Below, one piece after another: positions 26,961 to 33,921 of a stretch of 43,425 nt of DNA. Under the pieces are notes generated by a model. It was not told the DNA's origin. It did not search any database and worked only from the letters and a program-made list of their open reading frames with translations. A program made the translations under genes and the position numbers. Source of the DNA: DASZUC01 sp035547775 (GTDB lineage Bacteria; Patescibacteriota; Saccharimonadia; Saccharimonadales; UBA4665); NCBI GenBank assembly GCA_035547775.1, contig DASZUC010000019.1, positions 1 through 43,425 of the forward strand. The letters are read 5' to 3'. Position 1 is the first letter of the stretch. The number at the start of each line of letters is the position of its first letter.

Positions 26961-27551
26961 TTAACTCTTGGCGCGAGCTTGGGCCAGAGCGTCACTGTAC
27001 CACTTGAGCTCTTCCAGGGCACTTTGTAACGAAGCATCGAGGTTACGTGGATTGGCTTTGCCGGCCTCGGTCAGCTCGCCCTTGTCGTCAATTTGCTCAC
27101 TCATGCCACTCAAGGTTAGAGGCGACAGCGATGGTAGCGGCACGGCTTTGCTTTCCGAAACAATCTCTTTTAAGTCAGTTGCAGCCCGAGCCCCACCAGC
27201 CGCGCCATGCGACACCACACTTGCCGGTTTACGCTCCATCTCCCAGGTAATGTAGTCAAAGGCATTCTTTAGCACACCGGGTACGGAGTGGTTGTATTCA
27301 GGTGTTACAAAAACATAGGCATCGAAGGAATCGATTTTTTTGAGCCATTTCTGTGCGGTTGGATCAATGTCGCGGTTCGGATTGTAGCGTGGACTGATTG
27401 GCTCATCAAAAAACGGCATCGGGTAGTCTCGCAAGTCGACTAGCTCGGCCTCTATCCCATCCATCTTCTGAGCACCATTGACGACCCACTTTGCCATTTT
27501 GTCGCTTTGACGGCCTTCACGAGTGGCCCCTAAAATAACCCCAAGTTTCAT
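26961..27551 (-). CDS. NADPH-dependent FMN reductase family protein
   Basis: 196 residues with a flavodoxin-like fold: the FMN phosphate loop GATREGRQSDKMAKW (8-22) and the family motif TPEYNHSVPGVLKNAFDYI (about 83-101). Members reduce flavins, quinones, chromate or azo dyes using NAD(P)H. The ribosome site AGGGG precedes the ATG. It is divergent from an HxlR regulator with a short shared promoter region, a common pairing for redox- or electrophile-responsive control. Confidence 0.92.
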   Translation of the reverse strand: MKLGVILGATREGRQSDKMAKWVVNGAQKMDGIEAELVDLRDYPMPFFDEPISPRYNPNRDIDPTAQKWLKKIDSFDAYVFVTPEYNHSVPGVLKNAFDYITWEMERKPASVVSHGAAGGARAATDLKEIVSESKAVPLPSLSPLTLSGMSEQIDDKGELTEAGKANPRNLDASLQSALEELKWYSDALAQARAKS

Positions 27552-27567
27552 CTGCTACCCCTTTATG

Positions 27568-27620
27568 CTATACTTTTTATAGTTATTAACTAAGCTAGTA
27601 TAATCCTCGTACTATACTTT
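27568..27620. promoter_or_regulatory. Shared promoter/operator region of the reductase and HxlR genes
   Basis: A 13-bp palindrome TAGTTATTAACTA is centred at 27586 (27580-27592). CTATACTTT occurs twice as a direct repeat (27568-27576 and 27612-27620, 44 bp apart, about four helical turns). TATAAT at 27599-27604 can serve the plus-strand gene. These are candidate HxlR binding sites. Confidence 0.55.
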
Positions 27621-27627
27621 GTAAAGC

Positions 27628-27963
27628 ATGAAAATTACCCCTGTTAGCAAACCAGTTGAACCCAAAGTTGGCTGTATCGCCAGTGCCATGGAGATTATTG
27701 GCAACAAGTGGACTGCACTGATCTTGCGTGACCTTGTTGGTGGTCGAAAGCGCTTTTGTGAGCTCGAGAAATCCGTAGGCAACATTAATCCGCGCACCCT
27801 CAGCCAACGTTTAGATGACTTGGAGCAGCACGGCATTATCAATAAAGAGAGTTTCGCTGAAGTTCCACCACGCTGCGAGTACAGCCTGACGCCCAAAGGC
27901 TATGATCTCATCCCTGTTCTACGCCAAATGGCGGCGTGGGGCGAAAAGTACCCTAGCGCTTAG
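27628..27963 (+). CDS. HxlR family transcriptional regulator
   Basis: 111 residues, full family length. The winged helix contains the conserved N-terminal Cys (C16, GCIASAMEIIGNKWTALIL), INPRTLSQRLDDLEQHGII and the wing RCEYSLTPKGYDLIPVL. The Cys can sense electrophiles or oxidants in known members. It is divergent from the FMN reductase, which is its likely target along with itself. Confidence 0.93.
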   Translation: MKITPVSKPVEPKVGCIASAMEIIGNKWTALILRDLVGGRKRFCELEKSVGNINPRTLSQRLDDLEQHGIINKESFAEVPPRCEYSLTPKGYDLIPVLRQMAAWGEKYPSA

Positions 27964-27977
27964 TGGAATTGTACTAA

Positions 27978-28373
27978 TTACTCTTGGGGTTTGAAGTCGA
28001 GGGACGCTGAGTTGATGCAATAATGTTGGCCGTTGGGCGAGCTATCGTCTGGGAATAAATGGCCAAGATGGCTACCGCAATTCTTGCAAATAACCTCAGT
28101 GCGGTGCATGCCGAACTTATTATCATCCTGCAGCTCGACAGCATCAGAATTAGCGACATCAGAAAAGCTGGGCCAGCCGATTAAGCCCGGCATGGTCGAC
28201 TCATACTTGGTATCACTTTTAAACAGCAGTTGGCCGCAGGCTGCACAAGTATACTCGCCTGTTTGAAAATTGTGCAGCCATTTGCCAGTACCCGGCGCTT
28301 CAGTGCCCTTTTCGCGCAGTACATGATACTGCTCAGGAGTAAGCCGAGCTTTAAATTCGTCTTCGGCGGTCAA
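27978..28373 (-). CDS. msrB: Peptide methionine-R-sulfoxide reductase
   Basis: 131 residues. It repairs oxidised methionine in proteins. The catalytic Cys is C119 (QHYCINSASLDF) and the zinc pairs are C43/C46 and C96/C99; GWPSF and GHLFPDD family motifs are present. The start is a TTG at 28373, directly after the stop of the upstream gene (GAAATAG|TTG), with no in-frame ATG before residue 89, so TTG is the only sensible start and translation is probably coupled. Confidence 0.93.
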   Translation of the reverse strand: MTAEDEFKARLTPEQYHVLREKGTEAPGTGKWLHNFQTGEYTCAACGQLLFKSDTKYESTMPGLIGWPSFSDVANSDAVELQDDNKFGMHRTEVICKNCGSHLGHLFPDDSSPNGQHYCINSASLDFKPQE

Positions 28374-28640
28374 CTATTTCTTCTTTGTGCTGGTCTGGCC
28401 GGCTGACAGCCACAAATAGACACAGATCAGAAGCTCAAAGACAACCAGTGACACTAAGAGGGTCAAAAGTGGTTGCCAAAAATTAAGTCGCCAACCGCCG
28501 CCGCTACCATCAACACCGCTGAGCCAATCGGCTGGACGAGTCGCCCACGCGCCGACAGCTTGCCAGGCGATCATGGCTAAAACGACTGCCACCACTACTG
28601 ATGAGGCATCTTTTCGCTTAAGAATTGCTACTGTACGCAT
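28374..28640 (-). CDS. Small two-helix membrane protein
   Basis: 88 residues from the ATG at 28640, which has AAGGAG 7 nt upstream; the longer frame start at 28673 lies inside the -10. There are two membrane helices (SSVVVAVVLAMIAWQAVGAW and LLTLLVSLVVFELLICVYLW) and a Lys-rich end. No family is recognised. It is directly upstream of msrB in one operon controlled by the palindrome at 28650-28668, so it may serve the same stress response. Confidence 0.7.
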   Translation of the reverse strand: MRTVAILKRKDASSVVVAVVLAMIAWQAVGAWATRPADWLSGVDGSGGGWRLNFWQPLLTLLVSLVVFELLICVYLWLSAGQTSTKKK

Positions 28641-28649
28641 TTGTATTCT

Positions 28650-28668
28650 CCTTAGGTTATACCTAAGG
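28650..28668. promoter_or_regulatory. 19-bp perfect palindrome, candidate operator
   Basis: CCTTAGGTTATACCTAAGG, with 8-bp arms, lies between the -10 (28672-28677) and the start codon (28640), covering the predicted transcription start and also donating AAGG to the ribosome site. Repressor binding, or a 5' hairpin that hides the ribosome site, are both possible. Confidence 0.65.
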
Positions 28669-28671
28669 CTC

Positions 28672-28699
28672 ATTATAGTACGTACTGCTCGTTGTTCAA
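28672..28699 (-). promoter_or_regulatory. Sigma-70 promoter of the membrane protein-msrB operon
   Basis: On the minus strand TTGAAC (28699-28694), 16-bp spacer, TATAAT (28677-28672). Confidence 0.7.
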
Positions 28700-28702
28700 G
28701 AG

Positions 28703-29155
28703 CTAGGATTTCTTCTTGGGGCGATCGAACTCATCGAGATTAAAAGATCGAAGGATCAAATAAATCACGAGTAGCACAAACAAAAAGCTCGCTAAGCTGT
28801 GCACGAACAACCCCCATTGGAAGTTTTCGTGTCGACCGCGGAAATGCCAAGTGAACGTACGTTTCACCAATGACTCACCAAACAAGAGATTAAACAAGGG
28901 GTCAATGAAGCTGGTTATTAAGTCTTTGATCAACTGCTGAGCCTGCGTACCGATGGCAAAACCAACGGCCAAACCCACAATGGCATGTTCGCGCAGGAAG
29001 CCAACAAAGCCTTTAGCAGGGTTTAACTCTTGAACCACCACTTGAGCAACCGGCTTTTGGGTACGCTTGCTTTTGGGTTGTTCAATACGAATTACCGTGC
29101 CGCTGGTAGCGGTTTGGACGGTTGTTGGTTGACGACGTTTACGTGCTTGAGCCAT
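28703..29155 (-). CDS. mscL: Large-conductance mechanosensitive channel-like protein
   Basis: 150 residues. After a basic, Thr/Gln-rich N-terminal extension (1-48) comes an MscL-like core: GFVGFLREHAIVGLAVGFAIGTQAQQLIKDLITSFIDPLFNLLFG (first helix) and WGLFVHSLASFLFVLLVIYLILRSF (second helix), ending RPKKKS. MscL opens under membrane tension to release solutes in osmotic downshock. The extension is not typical. AAGGAG precedes the ATG; the gene lies 9 bp after argS. Confidence 0.82.
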   Translation of the reverse strand: MAQARKRRQPTTVQTATSGTVIRIEQPKSKRTQKPVAQVVVQELNPAKGFVGFLREHAIVGLAVGFAIGTQAQQLIKDLITSFIDPLFNLLFGESLVKRTFTWHFRGRHENFQWGLFVHSLASFLFVLLVIYLILRSFNLDEFDRPKKKS

Positions 29156-29164
29156 AGTTCTCCT

Positions 29165-30832
29165 TTACATCTTATCAGGCGCCGTAATACCAAGCAGTTC
29201 AAGGCCAGCTTTGAGACAGTCCGCATAGCGTTGTGCCAGACTCAGACGCACGGCTTGGCGTGGATCATCAATCACCCGATTGTGCTCGTAAAAGCGGTTA
29301 AACACTTGGGCCAATTCATATAAATAGGTGCAGATGTGATGCGGCATGAGCTCGGCCGTAGCCTTGTCGACTACCTCTGAATACTCACCAATTTTGCGCA
29401 GCAAGGAGCGTTCGTCAGCTTCAAGTTCACCGGTTATCTTACCCGGTTCTACAGCCTTCGCTAGAATGGACCGGGCTCGAGCATGCGCATACTGCAAATA
29501 CGGCCCGCTATTGCCTTCCAGGCTGACCGATTCGGCCGGGTTATACATAATGTCCCCGCCGATTCGGTTTTTCAGGAAGGCATACTTAACCGCTCCGAGC
29601 GTCGTGCGCTCGTCATCCTTGCCCGTCAACTCATGATTAGCCGCTGCCGCAGCATCCAGCACGTCAACTGCGCGCAAGATATTGCCCAGGCGACTACTCA
29701 TTTTCACGCCGCCGGCAAGCTTGACGATGCCATGTGTCAGGTGTGTTGTGCGCTGGGCAAGCTCGGGCTGGAATTGTTCAATGCTCTTCAACACTACTTT
29801 CATGTACTCGATGATGTCGTTGGCAGTGATAATAACCGAGCGGTCAAAATGATAGTCTGCCCACTTGGCCATAATCAGCCCAACGTCTTTGGCTTCATAG
29901 GTTGGCAAGCCTTGCGAGTTGATGAACACACGGGTGTGTAGATCGTACTTTTCACCGTTAAATACTACTGCGCCGTCGCTCTCTTCATAGACACTTCCAA
30001 GGTGTTCTTTGACAGTTTTTAGGCCAATCGGAGCCGTTTGACTTTCTGGGTAGTATTTCTCAAAGTTGGTGCCGATTCGAGCATAAAATTGATCAAAATA
30101 ATCGTAACTCCATCCCCGGCACGTCCAATATATTTGCGCGAATGGTGAGTCGTGATCAGTATTGGTGTGCAGCTCATACACGCGCTTGTTGATGGCAACA
30201 ATTTCAGCCTTAGCCGTTTCGTCGTCTTCATAGGCAGCATTGCCTTTGACGTAGCATTCACTGAGCCAGTTGGCATGCTCAGCTTCCGGTACGTTAGCCA
30301 ATTTCTCCGGCTGCTCACCCCCTAATTCACGCAAAATTGCCCAAAGATTTTTAGCGACGTGCAGACCGACATCACCACCAAAATTGACACGATGTACCGT
30401 AGCTCCCGCGTGCTCTAACAAATTGGCAATGGCATCTCCGGTGATACTGGTATAAAGGTGTCCGGCATGGAGAACTTTAAAGGGGTTTGGATCGGAGTAC
30501 TCAGCAACGATGGTTTGACCAGCTAATGATTGGGCTGGCCGTGTTTCAGCTGCTTGAATCAAAGCTTGATCAGATAACTTCAAGTTGATAAAACCAGGGC
30601 CAGCCACGGTGATTTCACTAACCTGATCGGTTAAATCAGTATGTAGTTTTTCAGCCAAGGCTTCGCCCACTTCGCGAGGATTCTTGCCAAGTTGCTTCGC
30701 TAGCTGCAACGCCACGTTGGTAGCATAATCACCAAACTGCTCTTCGGGGCGCATCAGCTCGACGCGCACATCGTGATCGCCGAAAAGTTCCGTCACTGCG
30801 GCTGCAATGGCCGTTTCCAACACTGTTTGCAT
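29165..30832 (-). CDS. argS: Arginyl-tRNA synthetase
   Basis: 555 residues, normal length. It charges tRNA-Arg. The class I signatures are HAGH (122-125, the HIGH motif) and KMSSR (377-381). The N-terminal tRNA-recognition domain (Add1-like, EEQFGDYATNVALQLAKQLG) and the C-terminal anticodon-binding helices (HICTYLYELAQVFNRFYEHNRV) are complete. The extended -10 TGT TAAACT is exactly 6 nt before the ATG, so the mRNA may be leaderless even though the gene is essential. Confidence 0.97.
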   Translation of the reverse strand: MQTVLETAIAAAVTELFGDHDVRVELMRPEEQFGDYATNVALQLAKQLGKNPREVGEALAEKLHTDLTDQVSEITVAGPGFINLKLSDQALIQAAETRPAQSLAGQTIVAEYSDPNPFKVLHAGHLYTSITGDAIANLLEHAGATVHRVNFGGDVGLHVAKNLWAILRELGGEQPEKLANVPEAEHANWLSECYVKGNAAYEDDETAKAEIVAINKRVYELHTNTDHDSPFAQIYWTCRGWSYDYFDQFYARIGTNFEKYYPESQTAPIGLKTVKEHLGSVYEESDGAVVFNGEKYDLHTRVFINSQGLPTYEAKDVGLIMAKWADYHFDRSVIITANDIIEYMKVVLKSIEQFQPELAQRTTHLTHGIVKLAGGVKMSSRLGNILRAVDVLDAAAAANHELTGKDDERTTLGAVKYAFLKNRIGGDIMYNPAESVSLEGNSGPYLQYAHARARSILAKAVEPGKITGELEADERSLLRKIGEYSEVVDKATAELMPHHICTYLYELAQVFNRFYEHNRVIDDPRQAVRLSLAQRYADCLKAGLELLGITAPDKM

Positions 30833-30838
30833 AACTCT

Positions 30839-30847
30839 AGTTTAACA
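30839..30847 (-). promoter_or_regulatory. Extended -10 of argS, leaderless geometry
   Basis: On the minus strand TG, T, TAAACT, AGAGTT (6 nt), ATG. Confidence 0.6.
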
Positions 30848-30849
30848 GA

Positions 30850-31527
30850 TCAGGGATTACGACCTTCATGCAACAGCCGGGCGCCGTACCAAGTCAAGCC
30901 ATAGACCGTGGCAAGCAGTACAAAAAACGAGATAACCGTCACGAATAATTGCGGATAGGTCGCCGGGTGTAGTAAGCGATCGGAAACGTCAAATAATAAG
31001 CCGCCGGGGTTGGTCAGCACGTCCCAGCTATTCCAACGAAGGTCGCGGCCGATATAAATAGCAAAGCTGCAGAACAGTAAGGTGAGGGCAATCCAGCTGG
31101 CAGCAGCACGCTCACTTAAGCGCTTCCTGAGCTCCACATGGACGAGGTACAAACTGCAGCAGCCCAGCAGCACCGCCGTATAAATAAAGGCTGTGAACAT
31201 TACCGCATCGTAGAGCACATCAACACGCTTCACTTCTTGCAGGTGAATAAAATCACTGATCATATAGAAACTATTCGGAAGAAATAGCAGCCACAGCGCG
31301 CTAGCCAACAGCCCTTCCCAGCTCGACCAGAGTTTGCGGCGCAAAGTCCGGACCAGCCAGACGGTCAAGCCCAGCGGTATCCAGGCCAAAAAGAGATCCC
31401 AGGGCAAGTAGCTGTATAACCAGCTGTGGTTACGCCACGCCCCATACAGATAAAACCCAGCACTGACAAAAGTTGACACAGCCAGTGCCAAAACAAATTG
31501 CCTCCGGGGCGGCCGCCACGAGTTCAT
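30850..31527 (-). CDS. DUF1361 membrane protein
   Basis: 225 residues with about six or seven membrane helices. The family signatures LPNSFYMISDFIHL and IYIGRDLRWNSWDVL are clear. DUF1361 proteins are integral membrane proteins of unknown function. An extended -10 TGC TATACT lies 6 nt before the ATG. The gene lies between pgi-type isomerase and argS but has its own promoter. Confidence 0.88.
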   Translation of the reverse strand: MNSWRPPRRQFVLALAVSTFVSAGFYLYGAWRNHSWLYSYLPWDLFLAWIPLGLTVWLVRTLRRKLWSSWEGLLASALWLLFLPNSFYMISDFIHLQEVKRVDVLYDAVMFTAFIYTAVLLGCCSLYLVHVELRKRLSERAAASWIALTLLFCSFAIYIGRDLRWNSWDVLTNPGGLLFDVSDRLLHPATYPQLFVTVISFFVLLATVYGLTWYGARLLHEGRNP

Positions 31528-31533
31528 GCTTAT

Positions 31534-31542
31534 AGTATAGCA
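31534..31542 (-). promoter_or_regulatory. Extended -10 of the DUF1361 gene, leaderless geometry
   Basis: On the minus strand TG, C, TATACT, ATAAGC (6 nt), ATG. This is the best match of the leaderless set. Confidence 0.65.
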
Positions 31543-31555
31543 AACAGAGGTGGGT

Positions 31556-32587
31556 TTAGCGGTCGAGTTCGACTTTGAGCTTCTCGACCAAGTCCACGGG
31601 TGTTGGATTGAGCCCGTTCAACAAGGCCGTGTATAAGCTTACAAAATCACCAAAATTGGCTGACCAAAGGAGTTGCTGCAGCAATGTCTCCCCTTCTGGC
31701 TTAATGACCAGGGGCGCTGGGCGCTGGCCTGACAGTAAGCGCTCGCTGACTTCAAAACGCTTTTGAATTCTGGGGTGTTCAAGATTGGAACGAATTTCAA
31801 TCACCGCGTACGGCTTATCGACCGGGTGGCTGGTCCAACCAATGAACTCGTTGTGATTGAATTCAGAATATTGATTCACCCAAGCCACATTTTTAGCATT
31901 CTCATTGAAACAAATCTTAAGTTTATTAGCGGCTGGAAACAGTTTTGGACCACCGTAAACCACCACTGATTTGCCAATCACTTCCAACGCCATTTGCTTG
32001 GCTGGATTTTGAGCCGTTGGCACGTCAGCCCGCCAAGCAGCGGGCTTTTCGCTTAACCATGTGGCTGTGGCCGCTAGCTCATCACGGCTACCCGCCGGCA
32101 CCAGACCTAGAGGCTCAAGCAGCTGCACAAAAGCCGCCAAGAAATAACCAGAGCTCATGCGCGGTTGAATACCACTTGGAACCTCAAACAATGGGTACTG
32201 TTTTTGCTTGGCTAGCTCGGCTAATTTGCCACCTGCGGCAATCACCACAATTTGCGCACCTCTTTCCTCGGCAGCAGCCAAAGCGCTCAACGTTTCTTCG
32301 GTGTTACCCGAGTAGCTGGAGGAAATAAATAATGTGTTCGTGCCCACATACGTCGGCACTTCATAATCCCGCACAATCTCAAACGGCACATTGGTACCGG
32401 GCCAACTGCGCAAGAATACACCGGGCAAGGCTGAGCCACCCATGCCTGCCAGCACCACATTCCAGACATCATGAAAGCGCGACAGATCAACTTGATAGAT
32501 ATGCTGCAATTGCTGCCATTGTTTTTCGGCCACACCCAGCGCATCCTGCGCATCGCGGTCGTGAATCATTTTGAGATCGTCGAGCAT
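31556..32587 (-). CDS. Bifunctional phosphoglucose/phosphomannose isomerase (SIS domain)
   Basis: 343 residues from the ATG at 32587, which follows GGAGG at good spacing; the longer frame from 32641 begins upstream of the -10. It interconverts glucose-6-P or mannose-6-P and fructose-6-P. Two SIS domains are visible: VVLAGMGGSALPGVFL with TLFISSSYSGNTEETLSAL, and a C-terminal half with NKLKICFNENAKNVAWVNQYSEFNHNEFIGW, where the ENAK and the E/H residues match the family's active-site region. It is the likely glycolytic isomerase of this cell. It is divergent from the gene at 32661 with overlapping -10 elements. Confidence 0.92.
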   Translation of the reverse strand: MLDDLKMIHDRDAQDALGVAEKQWQQLQHIYQVDLSRFHDVWNVVLAGMGGSALPGVFLRSWPGTNVPFEIVRDYEVPTYVGTNTLFISSSYSGNTEETLSALAAAEERGAQIVVIAAGGKLAELAKQKQYPLFEVPSGIQPRMSSGYFLAAFVQLLEPLGLVPAGSRDELAATATWLSEKPAAWRADVPTAQNPAKQMALEVIGKSVVVYGGPKLFPAANKLKICFNENAKNVAWVNQYSEFNHNEFIGWTSHPVDKPYAVIEIRSNLEHPRIQKRFEVSERLLSGQRPAPLVIKPEGETLLQQLLWSANFGDFVSLYTALLNGLNPTPVDLVEKLKVELDR

Positions 32588-32622
32588 GCATCCTCCACTT
32601 GTGCTTATGCCAATCAGTTGTA

Positions 32623-32631
32623 TATAGTATA
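32623..32631. promoter_or_regulatory. Overlapping divergent -10 elements
   Basis: TATAGT (32623-32628) faces the plus-strand gene at 32661, and TATACT (32631-32626, minus strand) faces the isomerase gene. Only one polymerase could use the region at a time. Confidence 0.5.
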
Positions 32632-32660
32632 GCGTAAGCATAACAATTACAGGGGGTGGG

Positions 32661-33143
32661 ATGTTTCCGCAAGATAATCAAGCTGATCAGTCAAACGCTG
32701 CAATTCCCGATCAATCAATCGACGGCGCCATGCAGGCTCAAGACGACACCAACGCCCAATCTAACGGTATCAGCTGGGGCCATCCTGGCACGCCCCTGAA
32801 TAACGACAACCAGTCATCCCCCGCCCCAGACAACTCAAATAGTGACTCGGCACCGAATAACAGCGATGCACCAACACCCAACAGCGACACATTGAACGAT
32901 CTGTTAAACATCAAGCAGCAAGCACTTGGTGAGTTATCTCCGCTAGTAAGCCACCTAGATCAATCGCCTGAAGAGCGCTTCCGCACAGTCATGATGATGA
33001 TTCAGGCCACCGATGATCAGTCCAAGATTCAAGAAGCCTTCAGCGCCGCTCAGGCCATTGAAGATGAAAAAGGTCGCGCTCAAGCCCTGCTCGACGTCAT
33101 CAACGAGATCAACTACTTCACCCAGCATCACGATAACGCCTAG
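32661..33143 (+). CDS. Hypothetical protein with disordered N-terminus and helical C-terminus
   Basis: 160 residues. The first ~85 are Asn/Asp/Gln/Ser/Pro-rich and disordered; the last 75 form an ordered helical domain (LLNIKQQALGELSPLVSHL, EERFRTVMMMIQATDDQSKIQEAF, AQALLDVINEINYF). The ordered part looks like a conserved Saccharibacteria-type domain, a recollection rather than a match I can run. There is no signal peptide or membrane helix. The ribosome site GGGGGTGGG precedes the ATG. The function is unknown. Confidence 0.75.
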   Translation: MFPQDNQADQSNAAIPDQSIDGAMQAQDDTNAQSNGISWGHPGTPLNNDNQSSPAPDNSNSDSAPNNSDAPTPNSDTLNDLLNIKQQALGELSPLVSHLDQSPEERFRTVMMMIQATDDQSKIQEAFSAAQAIEDEKGRAQALLDVINEINYFTQHHDNA

Positions 33144-33145
33144 CT

Positions 33146-33154
33146 TGGTACAAT
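33146..33154 (+). promoter_or_regulatory. Extended -10 of the sortase gene, leaderless geometry
   Basis: TG, G, TACAAT, ACCAGC (6 nt), GTG. The predicted transcription start coincides with the GTG start codon. Confidence 0.6.
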
Positions 33155-33160
33155 ACCAGC

Positions 33161-33757
33161 GTGAAGCTACGCATCGTCAATAACGTATTGCTCGGATTAA
33201 TCGTGCTGGTTAACGGCTACGTTATTCTGGCCCCTTTGTGGCCAACTTTAACCTGGCAATTCGACAATCACACCGCCGAGCAACAACGCCTGCAGACGGT
33301 GATTAATCACGCTCCAACAAGTACCAAGACAGTAACACCGACTCAAGTTAAAGGCCATCGAGTCATCATCCCAGCCATGGGGCTCAATCAGCCAATTTTA
33401 GAAGGTCCTATCTATCAGCAGTATCAGATTTTAAATAAAGGTATTTGGCGCTGGCCGGCCAGCAGTACTCCCGACAGGGGTGGAAATACGGTGTTGATTG
33501 GGCATCGCTTCACCTATACCGATCCTCAGGGTGTCTTTTACTTCTTAAATAAAGTGCACGTGCATGATGAGTTAGCCGTGTTTTGGAGCGGCATTGCATA
33601 TAAGTATCGGGTAAGTAGTATTCGAGTGATAGCACCGAGCAACACCGCCATCGAAAACCCCACCAAACAAGCTCAACTGACCCTATTTACCTGTACGCCG
33701 CTGTGGTTACCCAAAAATCGTCTAGTCGTAGTGGCAACTTTGGAGTCACAGCTATGA
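33161..33757 (+). CDS. Sortase
   Basis: 198 residues, GTG start. A membrane anchor (7-28) is followed by a sortase beta-barrel: GNTVLIGHR (catalytic H115), LTLFTCTP (nucleophile C178) and KNRLVVVA (R187). Sortases join surface proteins with an LPXTG-like signal to the cell wall or to each other. The class is not assigned; the TLFTCTP form is like classes D to F. It is coupled to a 35-residue membrane peptide (ATGA overlap). A candidate substrate with LTNTG is at 36281-36523. Confidence 0.9.
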   Translation: MKLRIVNNVLLGLIVLVNGYVILAPLWPTLTWQFDNHTAEQQRLQTVINHAPTSTKTVTPTQVKGHRVIIPAMGLNQPILEGPIYQQYQILNKGIWRWPASSTPDRGGNTVLIGHRFTYTDPQGVFYFLNKVHVHDELAVFWSGIAYKYRVSSIRVIAPSNTAIENPTKQAQLTLFTCTPLWLPKNRLVVVATLESQL

Positions 33758-33861
33758 GCGAGCGCACGAAGTTCTGGCTACTCTTGGGCTTGTTGGTGCT
33801 TAGTATTGCCTGGGCTTTATTGCTCAACAGTCAGGCCAATCACATCCTGCTAAAACCTTAG
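33754..33861 (+). CDS. 35-residue single-helix membrane peptide downstream of the sortase
   Basis: It starts ATG within the sortase stop (ATGA, 4-nt overlap). The peptide reads MSERTKFWLL then a hydrophobic run LGLLVLSIAWALLL and a short polar tail. The start coupling and the clean hydrophobic helix with a positive N-terminus support a real gene, perhaps a sortase-associated small membrane protein. Confidence 0.5.
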   Translation: MSERTKFWLLLGLLVLSIAWALLLNSQANHILLKP

Positions 33862-33921
33862 ATTTGCGATTATGAGGCGGCGCAGCTAAACTAAACAATA
33901 GCAGTAAGGAGTTAAACACAC

